Of a stretch of DNA of 64,000 nucleotides, positions 44,865-55,402 are shown one piece after another. Both the position numbers and the translations under genes were made by a program. The DNA lies in NCBI GenBank assembly GCA_030760725.1, contig JASWHV010000012.1, forward strand, positions 38,843,652 to 38,907,651, in the 5' to 3' direction. The stretch's first letter is position 1. The number at the start of each line of letters is the position of its first letter. The notes beneath the pieces are model-generated. The model was given only the letters and a program-made list of their open reading frames with translations. It searched no databases and was not told where the DNA came from. Source of the DNA: Neostapfia colusana (lineage: Eukaryota > Streptophyta > Magnoliopsida > Poales > Poaceae).

Positions 44865-45470
44865 TCGCTTGAGGTTTAACACAGTACAAAGGTCTTCTTT
44901 TTCAAAAATCCAGTGAGGAACGAGTTAGTAGCCCGTATAAGGATGTTATTAGCATATAGAAAGTGGCATATTAACCTATTTGTTATATCGGAAAATCGTG
45001 CATCTCAGGACGTTCATGTCTTGGGGGGTGCACGTAAGCGCTGTCCACCAGTGCGCACAAGCTGAAGGGTGGAGCCCCACGGGTGGCAGGTAACCCGACC
45101 CGCTTTTGTATCCTCTACGACTCTTCATGTCGTTTGGGGTATTCGAGCAACGTCTGTCCCTGGCGTGCGTGGTGCAACATGGGAGACCCCGTCACGTGGT
45201 CTGAAACGTGAACACGTAACTCAAGGCGTGTTTGGCTTGAGAACATCCGGGCGAGTGATGACGGCCGGGTGTACAAACTGTATGGATTCCCGGCTCGGTG
45301 TGCAGCCGAGTCTGATGATTGGTTGAATTTCTGCAGGTAGCCTTACCACGAAACGGTAGACGTGTAGTATTTGTGTGCGAGTGACGAGTAGTGCCACTGA
45401 ACTAACGAAGCCGGCTAAGTCCGGTATAGGTTTTTCCTTTGTGAGGACGTAGTACCGACATAATGACGTT
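44865..45470 (+). other. Leader remnant of element 6
   Basis: About 600 bp weakly similar to the leader of element 2 near its priming site (shared AGCACAGTAC-type and GTGAGGA blocks). It ends without gag. At about 45470 the sequence switches to a minus-strand Reina-like element, so the rest of element 6 has been deleted or displaced. No coding region is seen. Confidence 0.6.
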
Positions 45471-45472
45471 CA

Positions 45473-46331
45473 TCATTGATGCACAACCCCACACAAATTA
45501 TTTGACACACCACAGAGCGAGCGGGCTGTAGAATGAAGCTCATCATTGATGCAGCGTCTGTACTCCTTCATGTCCTCATTCATGTGCAGTAGCCAGCAGG
45601 TGTGGCCAGAGAGATGATGAGTCTGGTACAAATATTTTGCCTTGATACAGCAGCAGCCCATCGGTCTCAGTCCAACCTGGCGCTATTGTTCCATCTCACA
45701 GCTTGAAAATGAGCTCATGAACTTGATTATCAGATGCAGCTTCAGCTCTCAATGTGTCAAACAACTGAAATGCTGGGATAGATATGCTGTGCACTGCTGC
45801 TTCTTCCTCATCCCGACGAGACAGCATCAGCAGCACCATTCAATTTACTCTGTCTGTACTCCATGGTTAGATCATACCCAAAAAGCTTGCTCGCCCAAGT
45901 ATGCTGTGGTATAGTCAATAGGCGCTGGTCCAAAATAATCAGTACGATAAATGGGTGACCCCAAAGGTAGGGCCTTCAATTTCTAACCGCCTTGACCAAC
46001 CCAATTAACTCCCTCTAACGAGTTGATAATTTCTAATGATGGGGTGTCACTGCTCGACTGAAATATGCAATGACGCCGTCCCCTTGATGCAGGAAAGCCC
46101 CAAAGCCTGCGTCCAAAGCGTCACAATCGACGATGAAGTGCTTGTCAAAGTCCGGCATCTGGAGCAATGATGCTGACATAAGCCCCTCCTTGAGCTGGAT
46201 GAAGGCGTCCTATTCTGCCTCAGTCCTGCAGAACACTTCTTTCTTCTGGAGTGCCGTGAGGGGGCAACCACTGCACCATACCCCGCAATGAATTTGTGGT
46301 AGTATCTAGGGAGGCCGAGGAAGCTCCACAA
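45473..46331 (-). pseudogene. Reina-like tether, RNase H and integrase start, badly decayed
   Basis: WSFLGLPRYYHKFIAGYGAV at the top matches the RT tether. Below it RNase H is frameshifted. At 45473-45661 a piece reads like a worn integrase entry region (CCIKAKYLYQTHHLSGHTC, HMNEDMKEY). Many stops. Identification rests on order and weak similarity. Confidence 0.6.
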
Positions 46332-46355
46332 TTCTCGCAGTGACCATGGATGCGA

Positions 46356-47100
46356 CTATTGTTCGACGACCTCCACTTTAGCTGGATCCATGGTCACACC
46401 GATGGTAGAGATGATGCGCCCTAGGTAAGACACAGGGTCCTCACCGAAGAAGCATTTCGTCTTCTTGATCGCAAACTTGTGGGTGTGGAGGACCTGGAAG
46501 ACCCACTTCATAGGTTGAAGATGCTCTGGCCAAGATCTGCTAAACATCAGAATGATGTCGAAGAAGACAACTACAAACTTCTTAATAACAGGATGGAGTA
46601 CTTCATTCCTGAAGGACTGAAATATCGAGGGAGCGTTAGTGATACCGAATGGCATCACCAAGAACTCGAAGTGGTCGTGATGATTCCGGAATGTTGTTTT
46701 GTCAATGTCATCCGGATGCATGCGCAACTGGTGATAGCCATTGTGGAGGTCAATCTTGGTGAAGAACCTCTCACCATGGAGTTAATTTAAGAGCTTATCG
46801 ACAACTAGAATTGGGAATTTGTCCTTCACTGTCTCTGGATTTAACTCACGGTAGTCAATGCAGAACCGCCAAGGACCGTCCGCCTTTTTAACCAACAGTA
46901 CCGGGAAAGAGAAGGTGGAAGTACATTCCCAGATAATGCCTTGGGGCAACATCTTCTCGCATTGTTTCTCAAATTTATCTTTAAGAAGCTGAGGGTAGCG
47001 GTACGGTCAGACCACTACAGGAGATGAACTAGGAAGGAGGGGAACGTGATGATCCTATCGTCGCGGGGGTGGCATCCCTTGCAACTACTCGAAGATGTCC
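46356..47100 (-). pseudogene. Reina-like reverse transcriptase
   Basis: The open piece 46356-46727 carries MPFGITNAPSIFQSF and VVVFFDIILMFSRSW, where the catalytic F-D-D is changed to F-D-I, removing the second active-site aspartate. Upstream in other frames come the start of RT (RFCIDYRELN-like, about 46860) and the LQGMPPPR motif (about 47080). The active-site change alone would inactivate the enzyme. Confidence 0.82.
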
Positions 47101-47440
47101 TGATAGGACTCCAATAGAATGCCCAAAAGGTCTATAGGAGGGACAGGGGTGGCACACCATGGTGTTGGTAGCCCCACTTCTGTCCGCTAGAAGGACATGC
47201 TAGGTGTTAGAAATTCCAAAGGACTGAGCCTAAGATACGCATTCACGTTCTCTAAGGATGACATCAAAGCTGTCCAGTGGTAGCATGTAGCATGTGATGC
47301 AGAATTCTTCGCATCCAATGGAAAGTGGCGCCTTTAGATAGGCCCAATCATAGGTCACTTGTTCACCATTGGCCACCTTAACATGCAATCATGGACGGGG
47401 TTCCACCTTCAACTCGAGTGTCTGGGTGATAGACTCACAA

Positions 47441-47729
47441 ATGAAACCACCCCAGCCTTGGACTATAAAAGGACCGGGGTGACCAACCAACAAAGGGTTG
47501 GACAGTCCCCAATTCCACCCTTGCAAGCACGCGCAAGCAAGCAATACAACAAGCAGTCTCGTGGACGTAGGTTATTAAACTCCGGCGACCCGAACCATGT
47601 AAATCTCGGTGTTCATCCGCTCCCTCGAGCCCAGGTCGCGTAGGGCGCCAAGCCCCTCCAATCAAAGAACCTCACGGGCTGCTTCCGTAGCAGGCCAGGA
47701 GGAGTGTCGCAGCTCACGCACTCTGACAA
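47441..47729 (+). repeat. LTR fragment of a Tat-like element
   Basis: CCTTGGACTATAAAAGG at the start and GTGGACGTAGG, CTCCGGCG and AAAGAACCTC blocks parallel the R-U5 end of the element 1 LTR (9205-9538). It ends CTCTGACA at about 47729. Only the 3' half of an LTR is present and it splits the Reina-like element. Confidence 0.75.
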
Positions 47730-47971
47730 CCGCCGTCTTTATAGTCAGGGTGGCCCAAGGACTCCCCCCTGCTGCCACCAGCAGCATCACCATGGGCCTG
47801 TTTCAGGGGCGATGTGACTGGGACAGAATCGCTGGATTCTTTCCCTTTCTTGAAGCGCGCCAACCTCTTGTCATGGGAATCCATCCGGCTATTTAGCATG
47901 GCGAGTTTTGCCAGGATGCGATCAATCTTGGTGGAAACCGTGAGGGATGCAGGATCAACCTCTTGGCCGAA
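47730..47971 (-). pseudogene. gag: Reina-like gag N-terminus
   Basis: From the ATG at about 47971 the minus strand reads MFGQEVDPASLTVSTKIDRI, then a lysine/arginine-rich helix-like segment. It resembles the short coiled N-terminus of Reina-type gag. It is cut after about 80 codons by the Tat LTR fragment; the gag core is missing. Confidence 0.6.
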
Positions 47972-47996
47972 CATGATGGTTGATGCTGCAATGTAA

Positions 47997-48006
47997 TCTG
48001 ATACCA
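47997..48006 (-). other. Primer binding site of the Reina-like element
   Basis: Minus strand TTGGTATCAGA (the match to initiator tRNA-Met is TGGTATCAGA), two bases after the LTR end ATATCA at 48010. Confidence 0.8.
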
Positions 48007-48009
48007 AGT

Positions 48010-48485
48010 TGATATGTTTTATGTATCAGGGTGTGTGGGGAGGAGAGTGGAGGGTGATTTTGAATAGGGAGAGATCGCAGGGATAATGGGGGCACCTGGG
48101 CGCCTGAGCAAGGGGTTCACCGGAGTGATGTCCAGCCAAAGTGACTGAAGAGAGTTGCGCACAAGAGGGAGAAACCTTTATTCTTCCATGATCCCTAGTA
48201 CAATTTATGGTAGACTTTTGTAGAGGTCCGAGCTTACCTGCCTCAACAAACTATAACAAATTATCCTATTTATATTCAACTAACTTATCTACTCCTCCCT
48301 GCACCAACAACAAACACGAACTGACTTAATCTATTCCTTCCTGCCAACAACAAACACCAACTCCTCCCTACACTAGCAACAAACACCAACTCCTCCCCAA
48401 CAAACACCAACTGAACTAATCTTATCCTCACTGTGCCACATGTGTAGGCCCTTTGTGGGTGCACAGCTGGTACTAACACCCCACA
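48010..48485 (-). repeat. 5' LTR of the Reina-like element (about 476 bp)
   Basis: Minus strand starts TGTGGGGTGTTAGTACC near 48485 and ends CATATCA at 48010. Its middle has four imperfect copies of an ACAAACACCAACTCC-type unit (about 48300-48415). The exact outer end could be 48483 or 48485. Confidence 0.7.
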
Positions 48486-49993
48486 AATGAGTCCACAACA
48501 ATTGATTACGTTTAAAAGAGTGCCTCTCATTCAGCTATTAGTTCATGTGATAAACGACCCTAAAAAACCCTCATGTAATAGAAGGAATACCTTCTACCAA
48601 GTAATTATAAACTATAATAAACAATCAAATTTATATCATTCATAATTGGTGGATGTGATAAAATTTTGTAAGGCCAGTAGGAAAATACGGGCATCTCAAC
48701 TAGTTTAGATAGAAAAATATCCTAGGACTTGGAGGCACCAACAATGCATTGGAGTGGGGAATTGTAGCTCTCAAATGAATACAAGTCCCTATTGTTGTCC
48801 ATCAGCCAATTTGGGATTACAACGCCTTCAGGCAAATGCAGCCTTACAAAATATATACTAGTTTCAACCAATCCCAAATGAAAAGGATCGCAAAAGGTGT
48901 CAGTATCATTCTCCATATTAATATAACAAGTGAGAACCAATGTTCTGCAAACAACGCACAATCCTTAAGATTAAGAAATGTTCTCTACAATCTGGAGATA
49001 AACCGACTTCCAGCAGCTACAAATACAATAGCTTTCCAAGGTACAACAGAATTTATGCAGTCAAGAGAGTTTGTGCCAAGCAAGCTTCTTTCCTCCAATT
49101 GCAGCCCATAACACGAATCAGAATGGTCTTCCAACATTGGTGTCCGTAGAATTCAGGACCCCGACATCATAGAAACAGCCACCGGAGCACCAGACACCTT
49201 GCAGGAGACATTCTTTTTCCTCATGAATCCTCAGAAGGTATAAGTTTTCACTCTTCCACCATGGCATCTCTACCACGTGTTAGAACACCAATTGATTCTC
49301 ACTCTAGCGCGCAAACCACATCCTGTGCAGGAAAAGAACATTATCATTTCAAATTTCAAGGAACAAAAAGGTTTAATCATTCAACCAGATGATGCAACAA
49401 ACTTACAGAGGGGTTTTGAGGATCTATGTCAAAGGAGTTGATAGCACAGGGTTCCGCTAGCAATTCGAGGGGTCTCTCATCTGCTAATTTAAAGGGCTAT
49501 TTTAAGTAACTCGCCTATTCAACAACTACAATCAAAATCGGTACAAATTGCTTGTGGTTCTACCTAGCTTGTTCGACAACTGCAAGGATCCCATCCTCTG
49601 AGCACATCATGACTGGTAGTATTCTGGCACACGTGGATGAGATAATATCAGAAGATTGAGTATAAGTGTCAAAAAGAACCTCCCAGACCTCACTCTCACT
49701 TACTGGCTGAGTCATTCCATTAAGTCATATACCAGAGAGCGGTATTCGCTGCTGTGGCAATCGCAAATCCAAGCAAATATTGTCCCTGAGGAGCCTCCTA
49801 CCTAGAAACATTCAGATGTGATTTCATCAGTTATGATTCATCTAAACAGATCCATTTAACTTCTCTAATTCATATGTGGACCAGATATTACACAGTAGAG
49901 GTGCAAATAAACTGGAGAAAAACTTGAGCCCATCATTATCCAGAGGACAATGTTATCCTATACTGTACAGGCTCACTGTCAGGTATGCAAATA
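48486..49993 (-). pseudogene. Exon-like pieces of an unidentified host gene, part 1
   Basis: No transposon signature. On the minus strand several pieces look like plant exons. 49564-49796 begins after TTTCTAG/GTAG and encodes GFAIATAANTALW and then, after a frame slip, SEVWEVLFDTYTQSS and CSEDGILAVVEQA, ending at a GTAGAA donor. 49407-49483 encodes RPLELLAEPCAINSFDID and ends at a strong GTAAGT donor. A piece starts at about 49325 after CCTGCACAG. 48722-48961 encodes HLPEGVVIPNWLMDNNRDLY. The exon phases do not all join, so either the gene is decayed or some junctions are mis-set. I do not recognise the protein. Confidence 0.4.
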
Positions 49994-50611
49994 TGTTAGA
50001 AAATAAACTCGACATAGACTAATCATGTTCGTGCGTGATTGAGATCATGCGTCTGTGCGTATTTTGGCACATATGTACGTGCTGTGTTTGTGTGCGTGTG
50101 TGTGCACGTTGTGTGCTGGGTAGGTCCCAGTAAGTTTGCATGCTAGGCTAGTGCGTGTAGCAGTAGCGTGAGTGGACGAGTTGATTTGCATGTTGGCCGG
50201 GTCTTTAGAATGTGTAGGAGGTAGTAGTCGATCTGTTTCTGTTGCCATGCACGCGGGACCGGCTGCATGCAGGAGGAGGCGCCTGTAGAAGCAACTGCGG
50301 CGTCAGTTACCATGCATCAGCAGAGCTTGCGCGTTGTGCATGGAAGACTCGGTAAGCAGCTGCATAAGGTACTGCATTTGGAAACGAGCGGCTGTACGCA
50401 AGAGCAGGAGACCACGTACGAGTTGTGGCCAAGTCGTAGCTGGAGTGTGCCGTTTGAATCAGCCACGCGCGTTATGGGGCTGGCCTATAAAGTGGCTTGT
50501 AATCGTCATTTGTTTGAGCAGAGTTGTTGAATAATATTTGAGCGTTCGTCGCCGAACAGGCATATGTTGCCTGAAAATATTTCTTCTCGTTCTGAGTTTG
50601 ATCCCAATTCA
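49994..50611 (+). repeat. 5' LTR of the gag-only copia element
   Basis: Starts TGTTAGAAAATAAACTCG and ends CCCAATTCA. TATA-like CCTATAAAG at about 50483. Same length as the 3' LTR. Confidence 0.92.
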
Positions 50612-50617
50612 AACAAG

Positions 50618-50630
50618 TGGCATCAGAGCC
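50618..50630 (+). other. Primer binding site of the gag-only copia element
   Basis: TGGCATCAGAGCC, one mismatch to the initiator tRNA-Met site, six bases after the LTR end as fixed by the TSD. Confidence 0.75.
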
Positions 50631-50658
50631 TCGTTTGCTCAAAATCCTGCCTGCAACC

Positions 50659-51458
50659 ATGGTGATGGTTCCGAACGGTGCCAGAGGAAGCAGCAGCATT
50701 TCGCTCACGTACCCGGTGCTGTCACCGGCGAGCTACACCGCGTGGGCGACCAAGGTTGAGGCAATTCTCGACGCCCAAGTTCTGTGGGAGGCAGTGTCTC
50801 CCGCGGACGGCGTGGCGGTGGATGAGCGGAAGAACAAGATAGCGTGGGCGCAGCTCCTCCAAGTGCTGCCGGAGGACATTCTCATGCAGGTGTCGACGAA
50901 GCTGACGGCGAAAGAGGTTTGGGACAGCCTCAAAAAAGGTTCCTCGGCGCGGATCGAGTGAAGACGGCTCGGCTGTCCACGCTGAAGGGCGATTTTGATC
51001 GTTTGTCACTGGGCGACGGCGAGACGCTCGACGAGTTTGCCGGAAAGATCAGTAGCATGGCGGCGAGGTACGCGGGGCTGGGCTTGACGCTCGACGACGC
51101 TGCCATGGTCAAGAAGCTCCTCGACACCATCCCAGACCGGCTCTATCCTTCTGTTGCGGGGATCGAGCAGTTCTGTGACGTTGACAAGATGCCGTTCGAG
51201 GAGGCACTTGGCAGGCTGAAGGCGTTCGATGAGCGTTGCCGTCGGTGCACTCAAGGCAGCGAGACGTCTGCCGGCGATGGACAACTACTGCTCATGGAGG
51301 CGGAGTGGAAGGCTCGGCAGAAGTCGAAGCGGTCATCGATCGGGATGTGCTACAACTGCGGCGCTCGCGGTCACTTCGCCCGGGATTGCCGCAAGCCAAA
51401 GAAGGAGAAGGAGGAGGCGCTGTTCACCAACACCGACGAAGAACGTGCGCTGCTGTGA
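50659..51458 (+). pseudogene. gag: Copia-type gag with CCHC zinc knuckle, one frameshift
   Basis: Gag would form particles that can package this short RNA. ATG 50659 has a good context (ACCATGG) and opens MVMVPNGARGSSSISLTY, then YTAWATKVEAILDAQ, the usual start of copia gag (UBN2 family). The frame breaks at the A6 run 50932-50939, where one base appears to be missing; the other frame continues TARLSTLKGDFDRLSLGDGE to the end. The knuckle CYNCGARGHFARDC is at about 51348-51389. The C-terminus is lysine-rich and ends TGA 51456. A single homopolymer-adjacent shift could also be a sequencing error, in which case gag is intact. Confidence 0.9.
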
Positions 51459-51483
51459 GTCGGCGCGCATAGTGATGTCGAGT

Positions 51484-51496
51484 TTAGGGGGGAAAT
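51484..51496 (+). other. Polypurine tract of the gag-only copia element
   Basis: TTAGGGGGGAAAT directly before the 3' LTR start at 51497. Confidence 0.85.
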
Positions 51497-52114
51497 TGTT
51501 AGAAAATAAACTCGACGTAGACTAATCACGTTTGTGCGTGATTGACATAATGTGTGTGTGCGTATTTTGGCACATATGTACGTGCTGTGTTTGTGTGCGT
51601 GTGTGTGCACGTTGTGTGCTGGGTAGGTCCCAGTAAGTTTGCATGCTAGGCTAGTGCGTGTAGCAGTAGCGTTAGTGGAGGAGTTGATTTGCATGTTGGC
51701 CAGGTCTTTAGAATGTGTAGTAGGTAGCAGTCGATCTGTTTCTGTTGCCATGCAGGCAGGACCGGCTGCATGCAGGAGGAGGCGCCTGTAGAAGCAACTG
51801 CGGCGTCAGTTACCATGCATCAGCAGAGCTTGCGCGCTGTGCGCGGAAGACTCGGTAAGCAGCTGCATAAGGTACTGCATGTGGAAAGCAGCGGCTGTAC
51901 GCAAGAGCAGGAGACCACGTACGAGTTGTGGCCAAGTCGTAGCTGGAGCGTGCCGTCAGAATCGGCCACGCACGTTACGGGGCTGGCCTATAAAGTGGCT
52001 TGTAATCGTCATTTGTTTCAGCAGAGTTGTTGAATAATATTTGAGCGTTCATCACCGAACAGGCATACGTTGCCTGAAAATATTTCTGCGCGTTCTGAGT
52101 TTGATCCCAGTTCA
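51497..52114 (+). repeat. 3' LTR of the gag-only copia element
   Basis: Starts TGTTAGAAAATAAACTCG and ends CCCAGTTCA; the TSD AAATA follows at 52115. Confidence 0.92.
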
Positions 52115-53408
52115 AAATATACATGAATGTACAACATAGTGGATGAGCACTGCTGCACTGACCAAAACACACCGATTAAACTACATATTTGTGTTAAGAA
52201 AATCACACGGGGTGAAATAACTCTTTCAAAAGCAAATCAAGAGTTGGCAGCACCCAAAGGCGACCCCTGTTTACATGCAAAAACTGATGGTAACAAATTG
52301 AGCAAAACATAAGAAGACTGCCCTGACTAGCAAAATCATCCAATATAAGAAAACTAGAATAGCATTAGTTGACGTTAGCTCTGAAGAAGCTTTAGTTCTG
52401 ACTCTAGGATACAAGATATATAACACATAACAAGAAAATCATTTGATAACGATAAACAATGATTAGAGGCTTCTCTCAAAAGATATTGTGTACATAAGCA
52501 TGTTTCCTCTTAATGAACAAAATTGAGGTCTCTTTTGAATATATGAATCTCAGAATTAGTGTAGAAACATCAATTCTACTCTGAGCATACCGTCTTAAAT
52601 TATATCAAATGAAGTTTTATTTTGGTATTTGAACAGCAACTTTTGTACTTTCAGCTATAACATGTCATACATCACTTTCACTAATTGCATCGCACATGAG
52701 TTATTAACCACATATTTGCAGTCTTCTTAGTCAAACCATGAGTTTCAAGTGTACTGTTGTACAGTCTATCAAGTATCAATGGAATTCTATTTTTTATTTT
52801 GAGCTGCCAATACTTGGGAAAGAAATATATATAATGTTCTCTTCCACAACTGTAGAAGAACAAGTTCAGTTTTGTATGCTCAATACAAGAATAGTTTTGT
52901 GGAAGAACAATTATTCATGGTGAATGATAAAAAAGAAGCTTCACTGAGCTCATTTATCTAGTGAAAGTCAACATGCATCTTATTTTTAAATTGCCTTACC
53001 ACACGAATATGCTTTCTTGATGGATGAATATCAAAGGAATGCACCAATCCAGTAACAAGGCCACAATCCCTGCAGTAATGAGATCATCCATTGTCACTAC
53101 AACTCATCCACTGTCACTACAACCGTAGTGCATGCAATAACAGCTAAATGGACACTATATTACTGATGAAGATTGCTACAAGTTATCTGTTTTTTACAAC
53201 ATATTAGCAGATATGTGATGAAATTTATGTAGAAGAAATTGCATATCAATTACAGACCAGCAGTCAAAATTGTGAGCAAATTTCATGTTTTCAACAAGTC
53301 AAGAAACTGAACATATTTTGGTTCAATCAGCAGTTACAGTAAAACTGCATCCTGCATTCCTCATTAATAAGAAAGTAATATCTTATTGTGATGTACCTGG
53401 AATATTAT
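52115..53408 (-). pseudogene. Exon-like pieces of an unidentified host gene, part 2
   Basis: Continuation of the low-copy-looking island. The best exon candidate is 53000-53069 on the minus strand: after ATTACTGCAG it encodes DCGLVTGLVHSFDIHPSRKH and ends at a GTAAGG donor. A weaker piece at about 52133-52188 follows AATATGTAG. The rest (52200-52990, 53080-53408) is AT-rich and looks intronic. I cannot name the gene. Confidence 0.4.
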
Positions 53409-55402
53409 TGTCGGTGTTTTTACCACCGGATAGTAATCGAATGCTTCGTGTTTATATCTGAATGACTAGCTAACAAAGACAAAGATTTATACTGGTTTGG
53501 ACAACGTGTCCTATGTCTAGTCTGGAGTGTTTGTCGGCCTTGTATTAGCTGAGGAAGTTCGAGGAACCGTGATTACAATCGAGGCTCCCTCGCGTGCGAG
53601 AGCGGAGAGAAAGCCTAAGTGTCATATGTGCGTGAGCTGTTTCGCCGTGCGAGGGGAGGTTCCGGGCCTCCTCTTTTATAGGCCAGACGCTTATACCTAC
53701 CCGCCGGCTCCTCATAAATGGGGAGGGGGTTTACATGGTGTCTCAGCGCCTAAGGTGGCCCAAAGTGGTACAGGAGCAATAAGTACACCTGCTCCCATCT
53801 AGTCTACGGTCTATGTCTACTTTATGTCCTTGTGCACCCGCGCCGAGTGGGATGGGACTGGCGGTGATGATGGCCCGGTGTCGTTCCTGTCTCATTGCGT
53901 GTGGCCTCTCACTACGTCTTAAATTCCTCCTGCCGTTCCGTCAGGCGGCATTTAAGTCCTCCGCCTGCCTCCGGTCCGGGCACTAGCCCGGATCGCTTCC
54001 TCCTTTCAGTCTTGTTGCCCGGGCTCGGAGGTCGGACATCGCCTCTGTTCTTGGGTCGGGTGTCGTGATGGTGTCGTTACGAGTTCGTGCCTTAGGTTGC
54101 GGCCCGTGGAGTTGCGTGTTATAGCGCGATTGGTCGGTTGGTGACTTCTCGGGTACCCGAGGTATGTTACCCCGTGAGTAGCGCCCGGGCCTTCGGCCGA
54201 GTTTCTTTGGAACCAGGCGGAGGCATTTCTCTGCACACAGAGGAGATCCTGAAAGCGTAAGAGAAAAAATGGAAGTTGTGTGAGATTGTTGTTTCATTTC
54301 GGTTCGTGGCCATGTCCGAGCTCAAAGCCTCAAATGCCGAGCATGACATGAAATTGAGCCGTTTAATAGCCCCCGAGCCCTCCCTCCGTAGGTCGGGCTT
54401 GGTTCGTTCAATGAATCCGCTTCTCTCCCCGTCCGCAAACCGTTCGCTGGTTTGGAGCGGTTGAGCCAATCGAGAAGTTGCCTCGATGGCTGAATTTCTG
54501 AGCTCGTTGAGCTGCCTAACCAGTTAATCCAAGTGGAACCTTACTGCCTTTCATCAAGAACTGGGGAATCTGGTTGACCTGAACGAGGCTCGATACCCGC
54601 GTTCCATAAGATCTCTCTTGGTACACTCGCATGGATCCCAAGCCATTCGCGGGCACGGGCGGCTCGACGCCGACCCTTCGGGGGGCTACCGGGGAGTTGC
54701 CAAGATGAGACTCAGATATCAGATTAGAGATGTCAGGAGCTTCGGAGTTCCCAAGTGCGCCATTGATGGCAACCTCGCATCGCCTGCCCCTCGCTCTGGT
54801 TCGTTCCGGGCAATCCTTTCAAACAACATATTACTTAGAACCCAGGAGTTTTGTCGAGCCCCAAAAGTGGGCCATAAAAGATTTACCTACTTACCTGGGC
54901 CTTCAAATCGTACGGCCTATTGATGTCGCGTCAAGGGCAGGCGAGGGGGTGTGGCAGAGAGACGGTTGGGAGAAGGAGAAGTGGCGCGCGGCTCCTTAAA
55001 TCGTCGGAGATATCGAAGAGGCGGGTCTGTCTGGCTGAAATTATGTTAGGTCTGTGAAATTTTTTGGAGGTGTGCGCGTTCCCCACGAGTGGGCGGCATT
55101 ACTGCAGGGCGGACGCGTCCATGGGCTCTGGTGCCTTTACTCGTTACGTTGCGGGTGTGCTATATAAACCATCCCAGGAGCACAAGTTCCTACTTTTATC
55201 GCTTCACCCTCCTTATCCATTCATCTCGCGCTTCTGCTTCCCTACAAGTTATGGTAGAGCAAGTCAGAAAACCAAAAAGATCAAGGGAGTGTATGAGTGA
55301 TTCCCTTTCTTCCTCTTCATCGATGTTGGCCATGCCGGACTAGATGATGTCCTGTGTCACTGTCGATTGCCTCTCTTCCCTGGGTGAACGGGGATCCTCT
55401 CG
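53409..55402 (+). repeat. 5' LTR and leader region of element 7, inner LTR boundary unclear
   Basis: Starts TGTCGGTGTTTTTACC, with a block GATTTATACTGGTTTGGACA at 53485-53504 of the sort common in grass LTRs. TTTTATAGG lies at about 53674 and TATATAAACC at about 55161. I could not find a clear LTR end or priming site; TGGCGCGCGGC at about 54982 is a possible site. No convincing ORF. Confidence 0.5.

Larger units (their letters stand above)
45470..48485 (-). mobile_element. Truncated Reina-like Ty3/gypsy element, minus strand
   Basis: Minus strand order: LTR (48485-48010), tRNA-Met-type priming site, gag N-terminus, a foreign Tat LTR scrap (about 47441-47729), protease/RT junction, RT, RNase H and the start of integrase, then lost at about 45470. 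RT residues such as MRMHPDDIDKTTFR and FEFLVMPFGITNAP are typical of the Reina-type chromoviruses of grasses. The 3' end and 3' LTR are missing. Confidence 0.78.
49994..52114 (+). mobile_element. Gag-only copia-type retrotransposon (TR-GAG-like), 2121 bp
   Basis: Two LTRs of exactly 618 bp flank an 885-bp interior with a priming site, one gag gene and a polypurine tract. The TSD is AAATA (49989-49993 and 52115-52119). No protease, integrase or RT is present, so the element must depend on another copia element for movement. It lies in the host-gene-like island, probably in an intron. By eye the LTRs differ at about 33 of 618 positions, so it is not very young. Confidence 0.92.

Noticed and set aside
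50045..50250. TG-rich tract with alternating GTGTGCGTG as a microsatellite or Z-DNA region of interest
   Set aside because: It is part of the copia LTR and occurs identically in both LTRs.
53527..54470. ORFs at the start of element 7 as a host gene
   Set aside because: The TGTCGG start and LTR-like blocks place them in an LTR or leader; no domain or splice pattern is seen.
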